The translations under genes were made by a program, and so were the position numbers. Of a stretch of 64,000 bases of DNA, positions 25,889 through 34,880 are shown one piece after another. Each line of letters begins with the position of its first letter. Within the stretch, counting starts at the first letter, position 1. The stretch is from Pseudomonas sp. ATCC 13867. GTDB lineage: Bacteria > Pseudomonadota > Gammaproteobacteria > Pseudomonadales > Pseudomonadaceae. Under the pieces are notes generated by a model, which saw only the letters and a list, made by a program, of their open reading frames with translations, was not told where the DNA came from and did not search any database. Where the stretch lies: the NCBI RefSeq assembly GCF_000349845.1, contig NC_020829.1:2983001-3047000 (forward strand), given 5' to 3'.

Positions 25889-27853
25889 TCAAGCCGGCGC
25901 GGCTTCCACGCTGCGCCGCAGCGCCAGGATCGCAGTCGGCCCCTGGGCCTTGCGGGTGAACCAGAACACCCGGCTCACGCCCCGGGTGATCGCCACGTAG
26001 GCCAGGCGCGACTGCTCGTCCTGCTGGGCCTGATCATAGCCACTGGCGAAGAAGCCCGAAGCCGCGTACAGCGCACTGCGCAGCGGGTGTTTCTCCGGCG
26101 GCGCGCAGTCGTCGACGATGATCGCCACTTCCGCCTGCAACCCCTTGGCGCGGTGAATGGTCATGCCCTTCACCGGCAACGTGCGGTCCAGCTCGCCGAG
26201 GATCGTCTGCAGGGTTTCGTTGCGCCGACCGAGCAGCAGCACGGCAGTCTTCTCCCGCGATCCACGCGCGGCAACGTGCTCGCACTGCTTGCGGATCTCT
26301 TCCAGCAGAACCGGCAGGTTGTTGCGCGCGTCGAAGCGCTGTACCAGCTTCACCCCGTGATCGCCCGCCTCTGCCGACTTGAAGGCGCGGCAGGTCTTGG
26401 CCTGTTTGCTGGCCACGCCCACCAGCACCCGCTCGCCGTCGCGGATCACCGGGTCGATGCTGCGGTAGTTGGTTTCCAGCAGCAGCACGCGACTCTTGCG
26501 CCGGCCCTTGCTGGGGAAGTGCCGGTCGAAGTCCATGAACAGCTCCGGCGAGCTGCCGCGCCAGGCGTAGATGGATTGCCAGTCGTCACCGATAGCCATC
26601 AGGCTGACCGCTTCGCCGCGCTTGGCGAGGTCGCGGTGCAGCGCCTGCAGCCATTGCACGATCTGCGGCGAGACGTCCTGGAACTCGTCGATCAGCAGGT
26701 GCTGGAACGGCGCCAGGGCCTCGGCCGGCAGCTTGCCATCGCCGAGCTGGTCGGTCAGGCGCTGGAAGGCCAGGTTGAAGGTCAGCAATCCCTGCGCCTG
26801 CAACGCGGCGTCGAAGGCGGTCCAGAACCGCTGCAGCGCCTCGATGAAACGTCGCTCGCGAGGCGGACAGTCCAGTTTCTTCGGCTGCAACTGGTCGATG
26901 CGCAGCCCGATGCTCTCGATGAACCCGGCCTGGGCGTAGAAGGCTTCGAACAGGGGCGGCGCGGTGAACTCGCCGGCCAGCTTGAAGGCATCCAGCGGCG
27001 CCTTGCCGATGCGCGGCGGCTTGCCGTCTTCGCCGGCTTCGGGCGGCGGCGGCAGGTCGAGCAGTTGATGTACCAGCATGCGGAACTCAGCCTGTTCGGC
27101 ATAGCACTGCTGATAGACCTGCTTGAGCAGGCGCTGTTGCGCCGGACGCAGGCGGCCGGCGAGCAAGGGGTTGTCCAGTTCGCTGGCGGGGTCGCGCTCG
27201 TCCAGTTGCTCGAACCAGCGGGGGTTCTTCAGCGCCACCTTGGCCAGGGTGCCCATCGCCGAGTGGAAGGTACGCACGCACTGGCGTGCCTGAGCCGCGT
27301 CGAACGAATGCCCCCAGTAGCCGAGCACCTTCAGCAACTGTTCGCGCAGTTGCGCGCAGGAGGCGTTGGTGAAGGAAATCACCGTCACTCGCTCGGCCTC
27401 GATACCCAGGTGGCACAGCAGGTAGACCACGCGCAGGACCAGGGTCGTGGACTTACCGGAGCCGGCGCCGGCGAAGATGCGGAGCAACGGATCGGGCGCG
27501 AGGATCATCGCCCACTGCTCGTCCGACGGCAGGCTGATCACCCCGGCGGCCGCCGCCTGGGCGACGCGTTCGCGCATGGCGGTGGCCTGCTGCTCGTCGG
27601 GCGCCCCGGCCGTGCCATAGATGCCGGCAGCGGCAGTGCGCGGGCGCGCGGGCGCAGGCCCCTCGGCATCTTTCTTCTTCGTGCGTGGGCCGCGCTTGGC
27701 CGGGGCCTTGCCCTTGCCTTTGGCCTTGCCGCGCCCACGGGGCTGCGGCTGCGCCGCTTCGCGTTCGGCGCGCAGGTATTCGGTGGTGCGGGGGAAATAC
27801 CGCGCAAGAGCTTCGGCGACCAGCCGTTTATAGCGTTCGACAGCAGACTCCAT
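25889..27853 (-). CDS. UvrD/Rep-type superfamily 1 helicase
   Basis: A 654-aa SF1A DNA helicase. Motifs in order are Walker A AGAGSGKST, Ia VISFTNASCAQLREQ, II LLIDEFQDVS, III GDDWQSIYAWRGSSPEL, IV LETNYRSIDPVI, V TIHRAKGLQAEVAIIVDD and VI RLAYVAITRGVSRVFWF. A 75-residue N-terminal region holds a very basic low-complexity linker (KAKGKGKAPAKRGPRTKKKD) that probably binds nucleic acid. It lacks the long C-terminal region of UvrD. It probably acts in repair or fork restart, but the exact role is unknown. It is divergent from the ABC ATPase gene. Confidence 0.88.
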   Translation of the reverse strand: MESAVERYKRLVAEALARYFPRTTEYLRAEREAAQPQPRGRGKAKGKGKAPAKRGPRTKKKDAEGPAPARPRTAAAGIYGTAGAPDEQQATAMRERVAQAAAAGVISLPSDEQWAMILAPDPLLRIFAGAGSGKSTTLVLRVVYLLCHLGIEAERVTVISFTNASCAQLREQLLKVLGYWGHSFDAAQARQCVRTFHSAMGTLAKVALKNPRWFEQLDERDPASELDNPLLAGRLRPAQQRLLKQVYQQCYAEQAEFRMLVHQLLDLPPPPEAGEDGKPPRIGKAPLDAFKLAGEFTAPPLFEAFYAQAGFIESIGLRIDQLQPKKLDCPPRERRFIEALQRFWTAFDAALQAQGLLTFNLAFQRLTDQLGDGKLPAEALAPFQHLLIDEFQDVSPQIVQWLQALHRDLAKRGEAVSLMAIGDDWQSIYAWRGSSPELFMDFDRHFPSKGRRKSRVLLLETNYRSIDPVIRDGERVLVGVASKQAKTCRAFKSAEAGDHGVKLVQRFDARNNLPVLLEEIRKQCEHVAARGSREKTAVLLLGRRNETLQTILGELDRTLPVKGMTIHRAKGLQAEVAIIVDDCAPPEKHPLRSALYAASGFFASGYDQAQQDEQSRLAYVAITRGVSRVFWFTRKAQGPTAILALRRSVEAAPA

Positions 27854-27947
27854 TGGCCCTACCAGATCAGTTACAGCGTTGAATCATAAGTGCTTTTCGA
27901 CAGGGACAGGCAATCGTTGCGAGCGTTCCGCGATGAACTCCAAAATT

Positions 27948-27971
27948 GATAAGCATTAGCGATTGCATTAG
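27948..27971 (+). promoter_or_regulatory. Fur-box-like site upstream of the ABC ATPase
   Basis: The segment GATAAGCATTAGCGATTGCA(TTAG) shows the repeated NAT(A/T)AT-like hexamers of Pseudomonas Fur boxes and stands in a local AT-rich patch 50 bp before the ATPase start. It suggests iron repression. Confidence 0.5.
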
Positions 27972-28019
27972 AGTCGGTCTCCCCGCTTTTCCCGGCCCCG
28001 CCGGTCTACGGATGACCCC

Positions 28020-28787
28020 ATGTTCGAACTGGAAAATGTCAGTTTCAGCGTCCCCGGCCGCACGCTCCTGCAACCGCTGAGCCTGCAACTCGCCCACGGC
28101 AGCATGATCGGCCTGATCGGCCACAACGGCTCGGGCAAATCGACCCTGCTCAAGCTGCTGGCCCGCCAGCAGCAGGCCAGCGGCGGCAGCATCCGCCTGG
28201 ACGGCAAGCCGCTGCAGGACTGGGGCAACCGCGACTTCGCGCGCCAGGTGGCCTACCTGCCGCAGCAGTTGCCGCAAACCGACGGCCTGACCGTGCGCGA
28301 GCTGGTCGCCTTCGGCCGCTATCCGTGGCACGGCGCGCTGGGCCGCATCACCGGCGAGGACCGCAAGCAGATCGACCGCGCCCTGGAGCTGACCGACACC
28401 CAGGTCTTCGCCGACCGCCCGGTGGACCTGCTCTCCGGCGGCGAGCGCCAGCGCGTCTGGCTGGCCATGCTGCTGGCGCAGAACAGCCGCTTCCTGCTGC
28501 TGGACGAGCCGACGTCCGCACTGGACATCGCCCACCAGGTGGAAGTGCTCTCCCGCGTCCACGAACTCAGCCGCGAGCTGGACCTGGGCGTGCTGGTGGT
28601 GCTGCACGACATCAACATGGCGGCGCGCTACTGCGACCACCTGATCGCGCTGCACGGCGGCCGCCTGCTGGCCCAGGGCAGCCCGGCGCAACTGATGCAC
28701 GGCGAGACGCTGGAAGGTATCTACGGCATTCCTATGGGCGTGCTGGCCAATCCGGTGGACGGCTCGCCGATCAGTTACCTGCGTTAA
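28020..28787 (+). CDS. Iron-siderophore-type ABC transporter ATPase (orphan)
   Basis: A 255-aa ATP-binding subunit of the FecE/FhuC type that drives uptake of ferric siderophores, haem or cobalamin. Walker A is GHNGSGKST, the signature LLSGGERQRVWLA, Walker B RFLLLDEPTSALD, and the H-loop HDINMAARYCDHL. The N-terminus MFELENVSFSVPGRTLLQPL and the end GVLANPVDGSPISYLR match iron-complex ATPases. No permease or binding-protein gene is adjacent on either side, so partners must be encoded elsewhere. A Fur-like site stands upstream. Confidence 0.92.
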   Translation: MFELENVSFSVPGRTLLQPLSLQLAHGSMIGLIGHNGSGKSTLLKLLARQQQASGGSIRLDGKPLQDWGNRDFARQVAYLPQQLPQTDGLTVRELVAFGRYPWHGALGRITGEDRKQIDRALELTDTQVFADRPVDLLSGGERQRVWLAMLLAQNSRFLLLDEPTSALDIAHQVEVLSRVHELSRELDLGVLVVLHDINMAARYCDHLIALHGGRLLAQGSPAQLMHGETLEGIYGIPMGVLANPVDGSPISYLR

Positions 28788-28995
28788 GTTCGATTGCGAC
28801 CCCGGCGCGCGATGCCGGGCGATTCGCGACCATGTCACCGGTACAGACCACAGGGCCAGTACCGACGCAATGCCTGGAGGAACGATCGATTCGTGATTCC
28901 AGATCAACTATCCTTTGTCGTTTGCCGCGTTTTTCTCAAGGACCCGAGTCGGGACAATGCCGCCCATCGCATTCCATGGCCCGGAGTCCCACCCC

Positions 28996-30195
28996 ATGCC
29001 CCTCGCACTCCTGGCGCTGACCCTGAGCGCCTTCGCCATCGGCACGACGGAGTTCGTCATCGTCGGCCTGATTCCGACCATCGCCACCGACCTGGGCGTC
29101 ACCCTGCCCTCCGCCGGCCTGCTGGTCAGCCTCTACGCCCTGAGCGTGGCCATCGGCGCACCGTTGCTCACCGCCATGACCGGGCGGATTCCGCGCAAGG
29201 CGCTGCTGGTCGGCCTGATGGCGCTGTTCACCGTCGGCAACCTGGTGGCCTGGCAGGCGCCCGGCTACGAATCGCTGATCATCGCGCGCATCCTCACGGG
29301 CCTGGCCCACGGCGTGTTCTTCTCGGTCGGTTCGATCATCGCCACCAGCCTGGTGAGCAAGGACAAGGCCGCCAGCGCCATCGCCACCATGTTCAGCGGC
29401 ATGACCGTGGCCTTCGTCACCGGCATCCCGCTGGGTACCTTCATCGGCCAGCACCTGGGCTGGCGCGTGACCTTCCTGGTGGTGGCCGCCTTTGGCGTGG
29501 TCGCCCTGCTCGGCAGCCTGCTGCTCGTGCCCAAGAGCATCCAGCACACCCCGCCGGCGCCGCTGCTGCGCCAGGCTCGCGTGCTGCTGCAACCGCGCCT
29601 GCTGCTGGTCTACGCGATGACGGCGGTGGGCTACGGCGGCTCGCTGATCGCCTTCACCTTCCTCGCGCCGATCCTCCAGGACCTGGCCGGTTTCAGCCCG
29701 AACATGGTCGGCGTGGTCCTCCTGGCCTACGGTGTCTCGGTGGCCATCGGCAATATCTGGGGCGGTCGCCTGGCCGATGAACGCGGTCCGGTAAGCGCGC
29801 TGAAGATCATCTTCGGCCTGCTGGCGGCGGTGCTGCTGGTGCTGACCGTCACCGTCGGCAACCCGTGGCTGGTGGTGCTCACCGTGCTGGCCTGGGGCGC
29901 CGTGGCCTTCGGCAACGTGCCCGGCCTGCAGGTGTATGTCGTGCAACAGGCCGAGCGCGTGGCGCCGGATGCGGTGGACGTGGCCTCGGGCTTCAACATC
30001 GCCGCCTTCAACCTCGGCGTGGCCGGCGGCTCCTGGGCCGGCGGCCTTGTGGTGAGCCACCTGGGCCTGGGCCATACACCCTGGATCGCCGCCGTGGTGA
30101 CGCTCGCCGCCTTCGGCCTGACCGCCCTGAGCGGCCGCCTGGACCGTCGCACGGCCACGGAACCGACCGCCGCCGGCGCGCTTCCCACTCACTGA
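28996..30195 (+). CDS. MFS exporter, AraJ/YdhP-like
   Basis: A 399-aa, twelve-helix DHA1-type facilitator. It starts MPLALLALTLSAFAIGTTEF, where GTTEF is the helix 1 signature of AraJ/YdhP/YdeA-type exporters; RILTGLAHGVFFSVGSI in helix 4 and SGFNIAAFNLGVAGGSWAGG in helix 11 are also family-typical. I chose ATG 28996, since the upstream in-frame extension is polar and has no ribosome binding site. Substrates of this group are sugars, arabinosides or drugs; none can be assigned here. It is 18 bp upstream of dkgB and likely co-transcribed. Confidence 0.9.
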   Translation: MPLALLALTLSAFAIGTTEFVIVGLIPTIATDLGVTLPSAGLLVSLYALSVAIGAPLLTAMTGRIPRKALLVGLMALFTVGNLVAWQAPGYESLIIARILTGLAHGVFFSVGSIIATSLVSKDKAASAIATMFSGMTVAFVTGIPLGTFIGQHLGWRVTFLVVAAFGVVALLGSLLLVPKSIQHTPPAPLLRQARVLLQPRLLLVYAMTAVGYGGSLIAFTFLAPILQDLAGFSPNMVGVVLLAYGVSVAIGNIWGGRLADERGPVSALKIIFGLLAAVLLVLTVTVGNPWLVVLTVLAWGAVAFGNVPGLQVYVVQQAERVAPDAVDVASGFNIAAFNLGVAGGSWAGGLVVSHLGLGHTPWIAAVVTLAAFGLTALSGRLDRRTATEPTAAGALPTH

Positions 30196-30213
30196 TCGAC
30201 CAAGGAGATTCCC

Positions 30214-31017
30214 ATGAGCGTACCCGCCTTCGGCCTCGGCACCTTCCGCCTCAAGGGCCAGACCGTCATCGACTCGATCCGCAGCGCCATCGACCTGGGC
30301 TACCGCGCCATCGACACCGCGCAGATCTACGGCAACGAGGCGGATGTCGGCGAAGCCATCGCCGCTGCCGGCGTACCGCGTGACGTGCTGTACCTGACCA
30401 CCAAGATCTGGACCGAGAACTATGCCGCCGACAAGCTGATCCCCAGCCTCAAGGACAGCCTGCACAAGCTGCGCACCGACCGCGTCGAGCTGACCCTGAT
30501 CCACTGGCCCTCGCCCAGGGGCGCGGTGCCGGTCGCCGAGTTCATGGGCGCCCTGGCCGAGGCCAAGGCCCAGGGCCTGACCGGCGAGATCGGCGTGTCC
30601 AACTTCACCGTCGCGCTGATGCGCGAAGCCATCGCCGCCGTCGGCGCCGGGCAGATCGCCACCAACCAGGTGGAGCTGCACCCCTACCTGCAGAACCGCA
30701 AGGTGGCCGACTTCGCCAGGAGCCAGGGCATTCACCTCACCTCCTACATGACCCTGGGCTATGGCAAGGTGCTGCACGACCCGCTGATCGCTGAAATCGC
30801 CAAGCGCCACAACGCTACCCCGGCACAGGTCACGCTGGCCTGGGCGATGCAACTGGGCTACTCGGTGATCCCGTCCTCCACCAAGCGCGAGAACCTGGAA
30901 GGCAACCTGCGCGCGGTCGACCTGCGCCTGAGCGACGCCGACATGGCCGCCATCGCCACGCTGGATCGCAACCAACGCATCACCAGCCCGGAAAGCCTGG
31001 CGCCCGCCTGGGACTGA
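30214..31017 (+). CDS. dkgB: Aldo/keto reductase, 2,5-diketo-D-gluconate reductase B-like
   Basis: A 267-aa TIM-barrel aldo/keto reductase of the DkgB type, using NADPH to reduce 2,5-diketogluconate and other carbonyls such as methylglyoxal. The catalytic tetrad is visible: Asp in [13 protein letters not shown] with its Tyr, Lys in YLTTKIW, and His in TLIHWPSP. The NADPH phosphate-binding segment is [15 protein letters not shown]. An AAGGAG ribosome binding site precedes the ATG. It follows the MFS gene by 18 bp. Confidence 0.93.
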   Translation: MSVPAFGLGTFRLKGQTVIDSIRSAIDLGYRAIDTAQIYGNEADVGEAIAAAGVPRDVLYLTTKIWTENYAADKLIPSLKDSLHKLRTDRVELTLIHWPSPRGAVPVAEFMGALAEAKAQGLTGEIGVSNFTVALMREAIAAVGAGQIATNQVELHPYLQNRKVADFARSQGIHLTSYMTLGYGKVLHDPLIAEIAKRHNATPAQVTLAWAMQLGYSVIPSSTKRENLEGNLRAVDLRLSDADMAAIATLDRNQRITSPESLAPAWD

Positions 31018-31068
31018 CCCAACCGGCCGTCCGACCTGGGCGGCCTTGCCCTTTGCCAAGGAGTCTTC

Positions 31069-31306
31069 ATGAGTGCTAACGATTACGCCGCCTGGACCTG
31101 AGCGCCCGGCGCCGGTCTCGATGGCCTGAACCTCGCCCGCCTGCCGCTGCCCGTCCCCGGCCCGGACGAGGTGCTGGTGGCCAACACCGCCATCGCCCTC
31201 AACCCGGTGGACTGGAAGATGATCGACCCTGTGCAGTGCGCATGCGGGGTATCTGACCGGGCAGAACCTGTTGCTCGATGGCGGGGCGTATCCGGGGACG
31301 TTCTGA
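31069..31306 (+). pseudogene. Chimeric remnant: Zn-alcohol dehydrogenase 5' end joined to SDR 3' end
   Basis: After an AAGGAG site, ATG 31069 begins MSANDYAAWT, then a TGA at 31099, then continues in frame APGAGLDGLNLARLPLPVPG and DEVLVANTAIALNPVDWKMI, the N-terminus of a medium-chain alcohol dehydrogenase/quinone reductase. At about 31222-31240 the homology switches, and another frame reads AHAGYLTGQNLLLDGGAYPG then TF and stop, the typical C-terminus of a short-chain dehydrogenase. Two former neighbours have thus been fused by deletion and the result is further broken by a nonsense codon. It is non-functional. Confidence 0.82.
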
Positions 31307-31359
31307 GCGCTGCCGCCCCGAGCGCGAATGCATCGATGCGCAACGGCTCCTTGCTCTTT

Positions 31360-31439
31360 GTAGGAGCGAGCTTGCTCGCGAACCGATTCAACCAGCAGCT
31401 CCAGTGCCGAGCCGTTCGCGAGCAAGCTCGCTCCTACAG
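31360..31439. repeat. Paired REP element (near-perfect)
   Basis: GTAGGAGCGAGCTTGCTCGC and its exact inverse GCGAGCAAGCTCGCTCCTAC are separated by 38 bp, placed between the pseudogene and the LysR gene. Confidence 0.92.
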
Positions 31440-31504
31440 AGCAGCAGCCGCTCCGCCCAGCCAACCCTCTACAATTACCCCGCCGCTCCCGAACAGGCCC
31501 GCCG

Positions 31505-32410
31505 ATGAAAGCCCATTCCGACGAACTCAAGACCTTCGCCACGGTGATCGACTGCGGCTCCATCACCGCCGCCGCCGAGCAGTTGGGCCTGACCCCCTCG
31601 GCGGTCAGCCGCGCGCTGTCGAAGCTGGAGGAAAAGCTCGGCACCACCCTGCTCAACCGCACCACGCGGCGGATGAAGCTGACCGAGGAAGGCGAGTTCT
31701 TCCTCGAACACGCGCGGCACATCCTCGAGCAGATGGACGCCCTCGAAGAACGCCTCGCCCTGCGCCAGCAATCCCCCGCCGGGCGCCTGCGGATCAACGC
31801 CGCCTCGCCGTTCATGCTGCACGCGGTGGTGCCACACATCGGCGCCTTCCGCGAGCGCTACCCGGACATCGAACTGCAGCTCAACACCAACGACCTGAAC
31901 ATCGACCTGCTGGAACAGAGCACCGATATCGCCATCCGCATCGGCCAGCTCGCCGACTCCAGTCTGCACGCCCGCCCCCTGGGCAGTAGCCGGCTGAACC
32001 TGCTGGCCTCGCCGCAGTACCTGGAACGCCACGGCATGCCGGCCGACCTGGACGAGCTGCTGGGCCGCACACTGCTCGGTTTCACCCAGCCCGAGGCGCT
32101 GAACATCTGGCCGCTGCGCCATGCCGGCGGCGACACCCTGGCGATCACCCCGCGTCTCTCCGCTTCCAGCGGCGAGACTCTGCGCCAGCTGGCCCTGAGC
32201 GGCCAGGGCATCGCCTGCCTGGCGAGCTTCATGACCTGCACCGACATCCAGGCCGGGCGCCTGGTACGGGTACTGCCGGAACTGACCAGCGAGCGCCGCC
32301 AGCCGATCCACGCGGTGTACTACCGCAACTCGCAGCTGGCCCTGCGCATCCAGTGCTTCCTCGACTTCATCCAGCAACGCCTGGCGCAATCTCTGGACAG
32401 CGCCGGCTGA
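31505..32410 (+). CDS. LysR-family regulator upstream of aromatic-acid efflux-type operon
   Basis: A 301-aa LysR protein: helix-turn-helix DCGSITAAAEQLGLTPSAVS followed by LLNRTTRRMKLTEEGEFF, and an effector domain from about residue 92 (AGRLRINAASPFML). It lies 107 bp upstream of, and on the same strand as, the FUSC/DUF1656/HlyD operon. This resembles the position of AaeR relative to aaeXAB in E. coli, except that there the genes are divergent. Control of that operon is plausible, as is control of the dkgB-MFS pair. Confidence 0.88.
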   Translation: MKAHSDELKTFATVIDCGSITAAAEQLGLTPSAVSRALSKLEEKLGTTLLNRTTRRMKLTEEGEFFLEHARHILEQMDALEERLALRQQSPAGRLRINAASPFMLHAVVPHIGAFRERYPDIELQLNTNDLNIDLLEQSTDIAIRIGQLADSSLHARPLGSSRLNLLASPQYLERHGMPADLDELLGRTLLGFTQPEALNIWPLRHAGGDTLAITPRLSASSGETLRQLALSGQGIACLASFMTCTDIQAGRLVRVLPELTSERRQPIHAVYYRNSQLALRIQCFLDFIQQRLAQSLDSAG

Positions 32411-32517
32411 CGCGCGAAGAAATTCCGCAACTTCGTCATTCCTCGACCACACTGGATAGGACTCGCCGACACGCCGCTGCAACGCCGTGTCGGCCCGCCG
32501 AGATCGAGGGGCTTGGC

Positions 32518-34683
32518 ATGTCGCCACTGCTGCTGTACCTGCGCGCCGTCATCCATCCGGGCCGCGACACCCTGCTATTCGCCCTGCGCACCGTGCTGGC
32601 CGGGCTGCTGACGCTGTACCTGGCGTTCCTGCTGGACCTCGACCAACCCAAGTGGGCGACCATGACGGTGGTGATCATCAGCACCCCGCTGGCCGGCATG
32701 ACCCTGCAGAAGAGCTTCGCCCAGGTGATCGGCACCACCGTCGGCGCGATGGTGGCGGTGGCGATCATGGCGCTGTTCCCCCAGGCGCCGATGCCCTTCA
32801 TCGTCACCCTGGCGCTGTGGCTGGCGATCTGCACCGCCGGCGGCACCCTGATGCGCTTCACCCATTCGCACGCCTTCGTCCTCAGCGGCTTCACCGCGGT
32901 GATCGTTGCGCTGCTCGCCCAGCCCGACCCGGAATCCACCTATACCCTGGCCATCACCCGCGTCACCGAGACGCTGCTGGGCGTGGCCTGCGTGACCCTG
33001 GTCAGTCTGTTCTTCGCCCGGCCGCAGAGCGTGGCGCGGGGTTACTTCGCCAAGGTCGACCAGTTGATCCGCCTGATCGCCGTGCACGCGGCGGCGGTGA
33101 TCCGCGGCGAGGAGCTGGAAGAGGATTTCCAGCAGCGGCAGAAGCAACTGCTGGGCGAGATCGCCTCCCTGGAGATGCTGCGCCGCCACCTCTACTTCGA
33201 CGCCCCGCGCCTGCGCGGCGCCGACGAGCTGGTGCAGCAGTTGGCCAACCAGTTGGTGCTGATGACCTCCCGCCTGGCCATCCTGCGGCGCCAGCGCAAG
33301 CTGATCGAGGCTCGCCTGGACGGTCCGCTGCCCGAGTCCGTGCGCCGCCTGCGCGAGGACGAGCTGGCCTGCCTGGCCGAACTGGCCGAGTACGGCCGCG
33401 CCCTGCCAAGCGGCACGCGCAAGCGCATCACCCAGTTGCGCCAGCGCTTCGACGCCGCCGCGCAGCAGGCCGAGGAACTGGCCGACGGCCTGCCCACGTC
33501 GCTGCGCTCCCTGGCCTGGGCCCTGCGCTTCGAACAGGCGCGGCTGATGCAACAGCTGGACGAGATGATCGAGCTGAGCGAAGCGATCCAGGAAGGACGC
33601 CCTGGCAGCAGTTCCTATCCGCAGAGCCAGGCCCATGCGCTGCACCTGGACTTTCACCTCGCCGCGATGAACGCCACGCGGGCCTTCATCGCCCTCTGCT
33701 GCGCCGGCTGGATCTGGGTGGAAACCGCCTGGGACGGCGCCCGCGCCGGGATGATCCTGATCGGCATCCTCTGCTCCCTGCTCGCCACCTTCCCCCGCCC
33801 GCTGCTCGCAAGCCAGGCCTACCTGCGTGGGCTGGGGCTGGCGCTGGTGGCGGCAGCGCTGTTGCAGTTCCTGCTGCTACCCAGCGTCGGCGACTTCGAA
33901 ATGCTCGCGCTATTCCTCACCCCGCTGCTCTACGTGATCGCCGTCGGCCTGGCCAGCCCGCAGACCGCCGGGATCGGCATTGGCCTGGGGCTCTCCACCT
34001 TCCTGCTGGTGGGGCCGCAGAACCAGGGCGCCTGGATCAACACGGCGGTGCAGTGGTTCGAGTTCGCCGGCGGCTACGTCAGCGCCGGCGTGCTGGCGCT
34101 GCTGGTGTATGCCTGGGTGTTCCCCTTCGACGCCGATGCGCGCCTGCGCCGCCAGTCCCGCCGCACCCGCGCCGAGGTGCGAGCGGTGCTGCTGTCCACG
34201 CCCAGCGAAGCGCGCCGTTTCCTCTTCGAGAGCCGCATGGTCGACCGCCTGGCGATCATGCTCGGGCTGTTGCCGGCGGCCCGCGACAGCCAATCCGGCG
34301 AGCGCTTCCAGTGCAGCCTGGCGAGCATGACCCTGGGCGTGGTACTGCATCAGCTGCGCCGCGAAAGCCTCAACCCCAGCGGCCTGCCGGAGCCGCTGCG
34401 CGAGCGCCTGTCGCTGGTGCTCGACGAACTCGCCGCCTGCCTCGACCAACCGCCCGCGGCGCCGTTGCAACGGGTGCTGCCGGCCATGCGCGAGCTGGGC
34501 TCCGAGCTGGACGAGTTGCATGGACACGGCGCGAGCGCCGGCGGCGAGCCCCTGCGTCCGGTGTTCGTCAGCGGCGTGGCGCTGCTGGTCGCCGCCGCCC
34601 TGCTGGAACGCTTCCGCGACCTCTACAGCGAAGCGGCCCCCTTCCACGACGACCACGGGGAACAGCCGCTGCATGCCCGTTGA
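32518..34683 (+). CDS. FUSC-family efflux component (AaeB-like)
   Basis: A 721-aa inner-membrane protein with the FUSC architecture. Two blocks of about six helices (residues ~20-165 and ~385-535) are separated by a long helical cytoplasmic region, with a further soluble tail. The segment DQPKWATMTVVIISTPLAGM is the family signature. Together with the following DUF1656 and HlyD proteins it forms an AaeB/AaeX/AaeA-type pump; such pumps export hydroxylated aromatic acids or fusaric acid. It has a GAGGGG ribosome binding site, and its last 11 bp overlap the next gene. Confidence 0.92.
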   Translation: MSPLLLYLRAVIHPGRDTLLFALRTVLAGLLTLYLAFLLDLDQPKWATMTVVIISTPLAGMTLQKSFAQVIGTTVGAMVAVAIMALFPQAPMPFIVTLALWLAICTAGGTLMRFTHSHAFVLSGFTAVIVALLAQPDPESTYTLAITRVTETLLGVACVTLVSLFFARPQSVARGYFAKVDQLIRLIAVHAAAVIRGEELEEDFQQRQKQLLGEIASLEMLRRHLYFDAPRLRGADELVQQLANQLVLMTSRLAILRRQRKLIEARLDGPLPESVRRLREDELACLAELAEYGRALPSGTRKRITQLRQRFDAAAQQAEELADGLPTSLRSLAWALRFEQARLMQQLDEMIELSEAIQEGRPGSSSYPQSQAHALHLDFHLAAMNATRAFIALCCAGWIWVETAWDGARAGMILIGILCSLLATFPRPLLASQAYLRGLGLALVAAALLQFLLLPSVGDFEMLALFLTPLLYVIAVGLASPQTAGIGIGLGLSTFLLVGPQNQGAWINTAVQWFEFAGGYVSAGVLALLVYAWVFPFDADARLRRQSRRTRAEVRAVLLSTPSEARRFLFESRMVDRLAIMLGLLPAARDSQSGERFQCSLASMTLGVVLHQLRRESLNPSGLPEPLRERLSLVLDELAACLDQPPAAPLQRVLPAMRELGSELDELHGHGASAGGEPLRPVFVSGVALLVAAALLERFRDLYSEAAPFHDDHGEQPLHAR

Positions 34684-34879
34684 TATCGAAGTCGGCGGCG
34701 TCTACCTGCCGCCGCTGGCCCAGGCCCTGTTGCTGGCCCTGCCGATCTTCCTGCTGCTGGACTGGACGCTGCGCCGCCTGGGCGTGCTGCACCGGGTCTG
34801 GCACGAAGCACTCTTCGAAGGCGCGCTCTACGCCTGCATCTGCGCCAGCCTGATCCTGCTCATGGGGACACTGCACTGA
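34673..34879 (+). CDS. DUF1656 (AaeX-like) small membrane protein
   Basis: A 68-aa protein with two membrane helices: MPVDIEVGGVYLPPLAQALL, where EVxGVYxPP is the DUF1656 start, then LLDWTLRRLGVLHRVWH between the helices. It begins inside the end of the FUSC gene and ends 1 bp before the HlyD gene, so all three are translationally coupled. AaeX homologues always accompany this pump type, but their task is unknown. Confidence 0.92.
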   Translation: MPVDIEVGGVYLPPLAQALLLALPIFLLLDWTLRRLGVLHRVWHEALFEGALYACICASLILLMGTLH

Positions 34880-34880
34880 C

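Noticed and set aside
28936..31839. A very long open frame on the minus strand across the MFS, dkgB and pseudogene region.
   Set aside because: It is antisense to well-supported genes with intact family motifs; its translation is His/Gln/Gly/Arg/Ala-rich low complexity, typical of GC-rich shadow frames. Similar frames over eptA, the helicase, the FUSC gene, the kinase and mmsA were discarded for the same reason.
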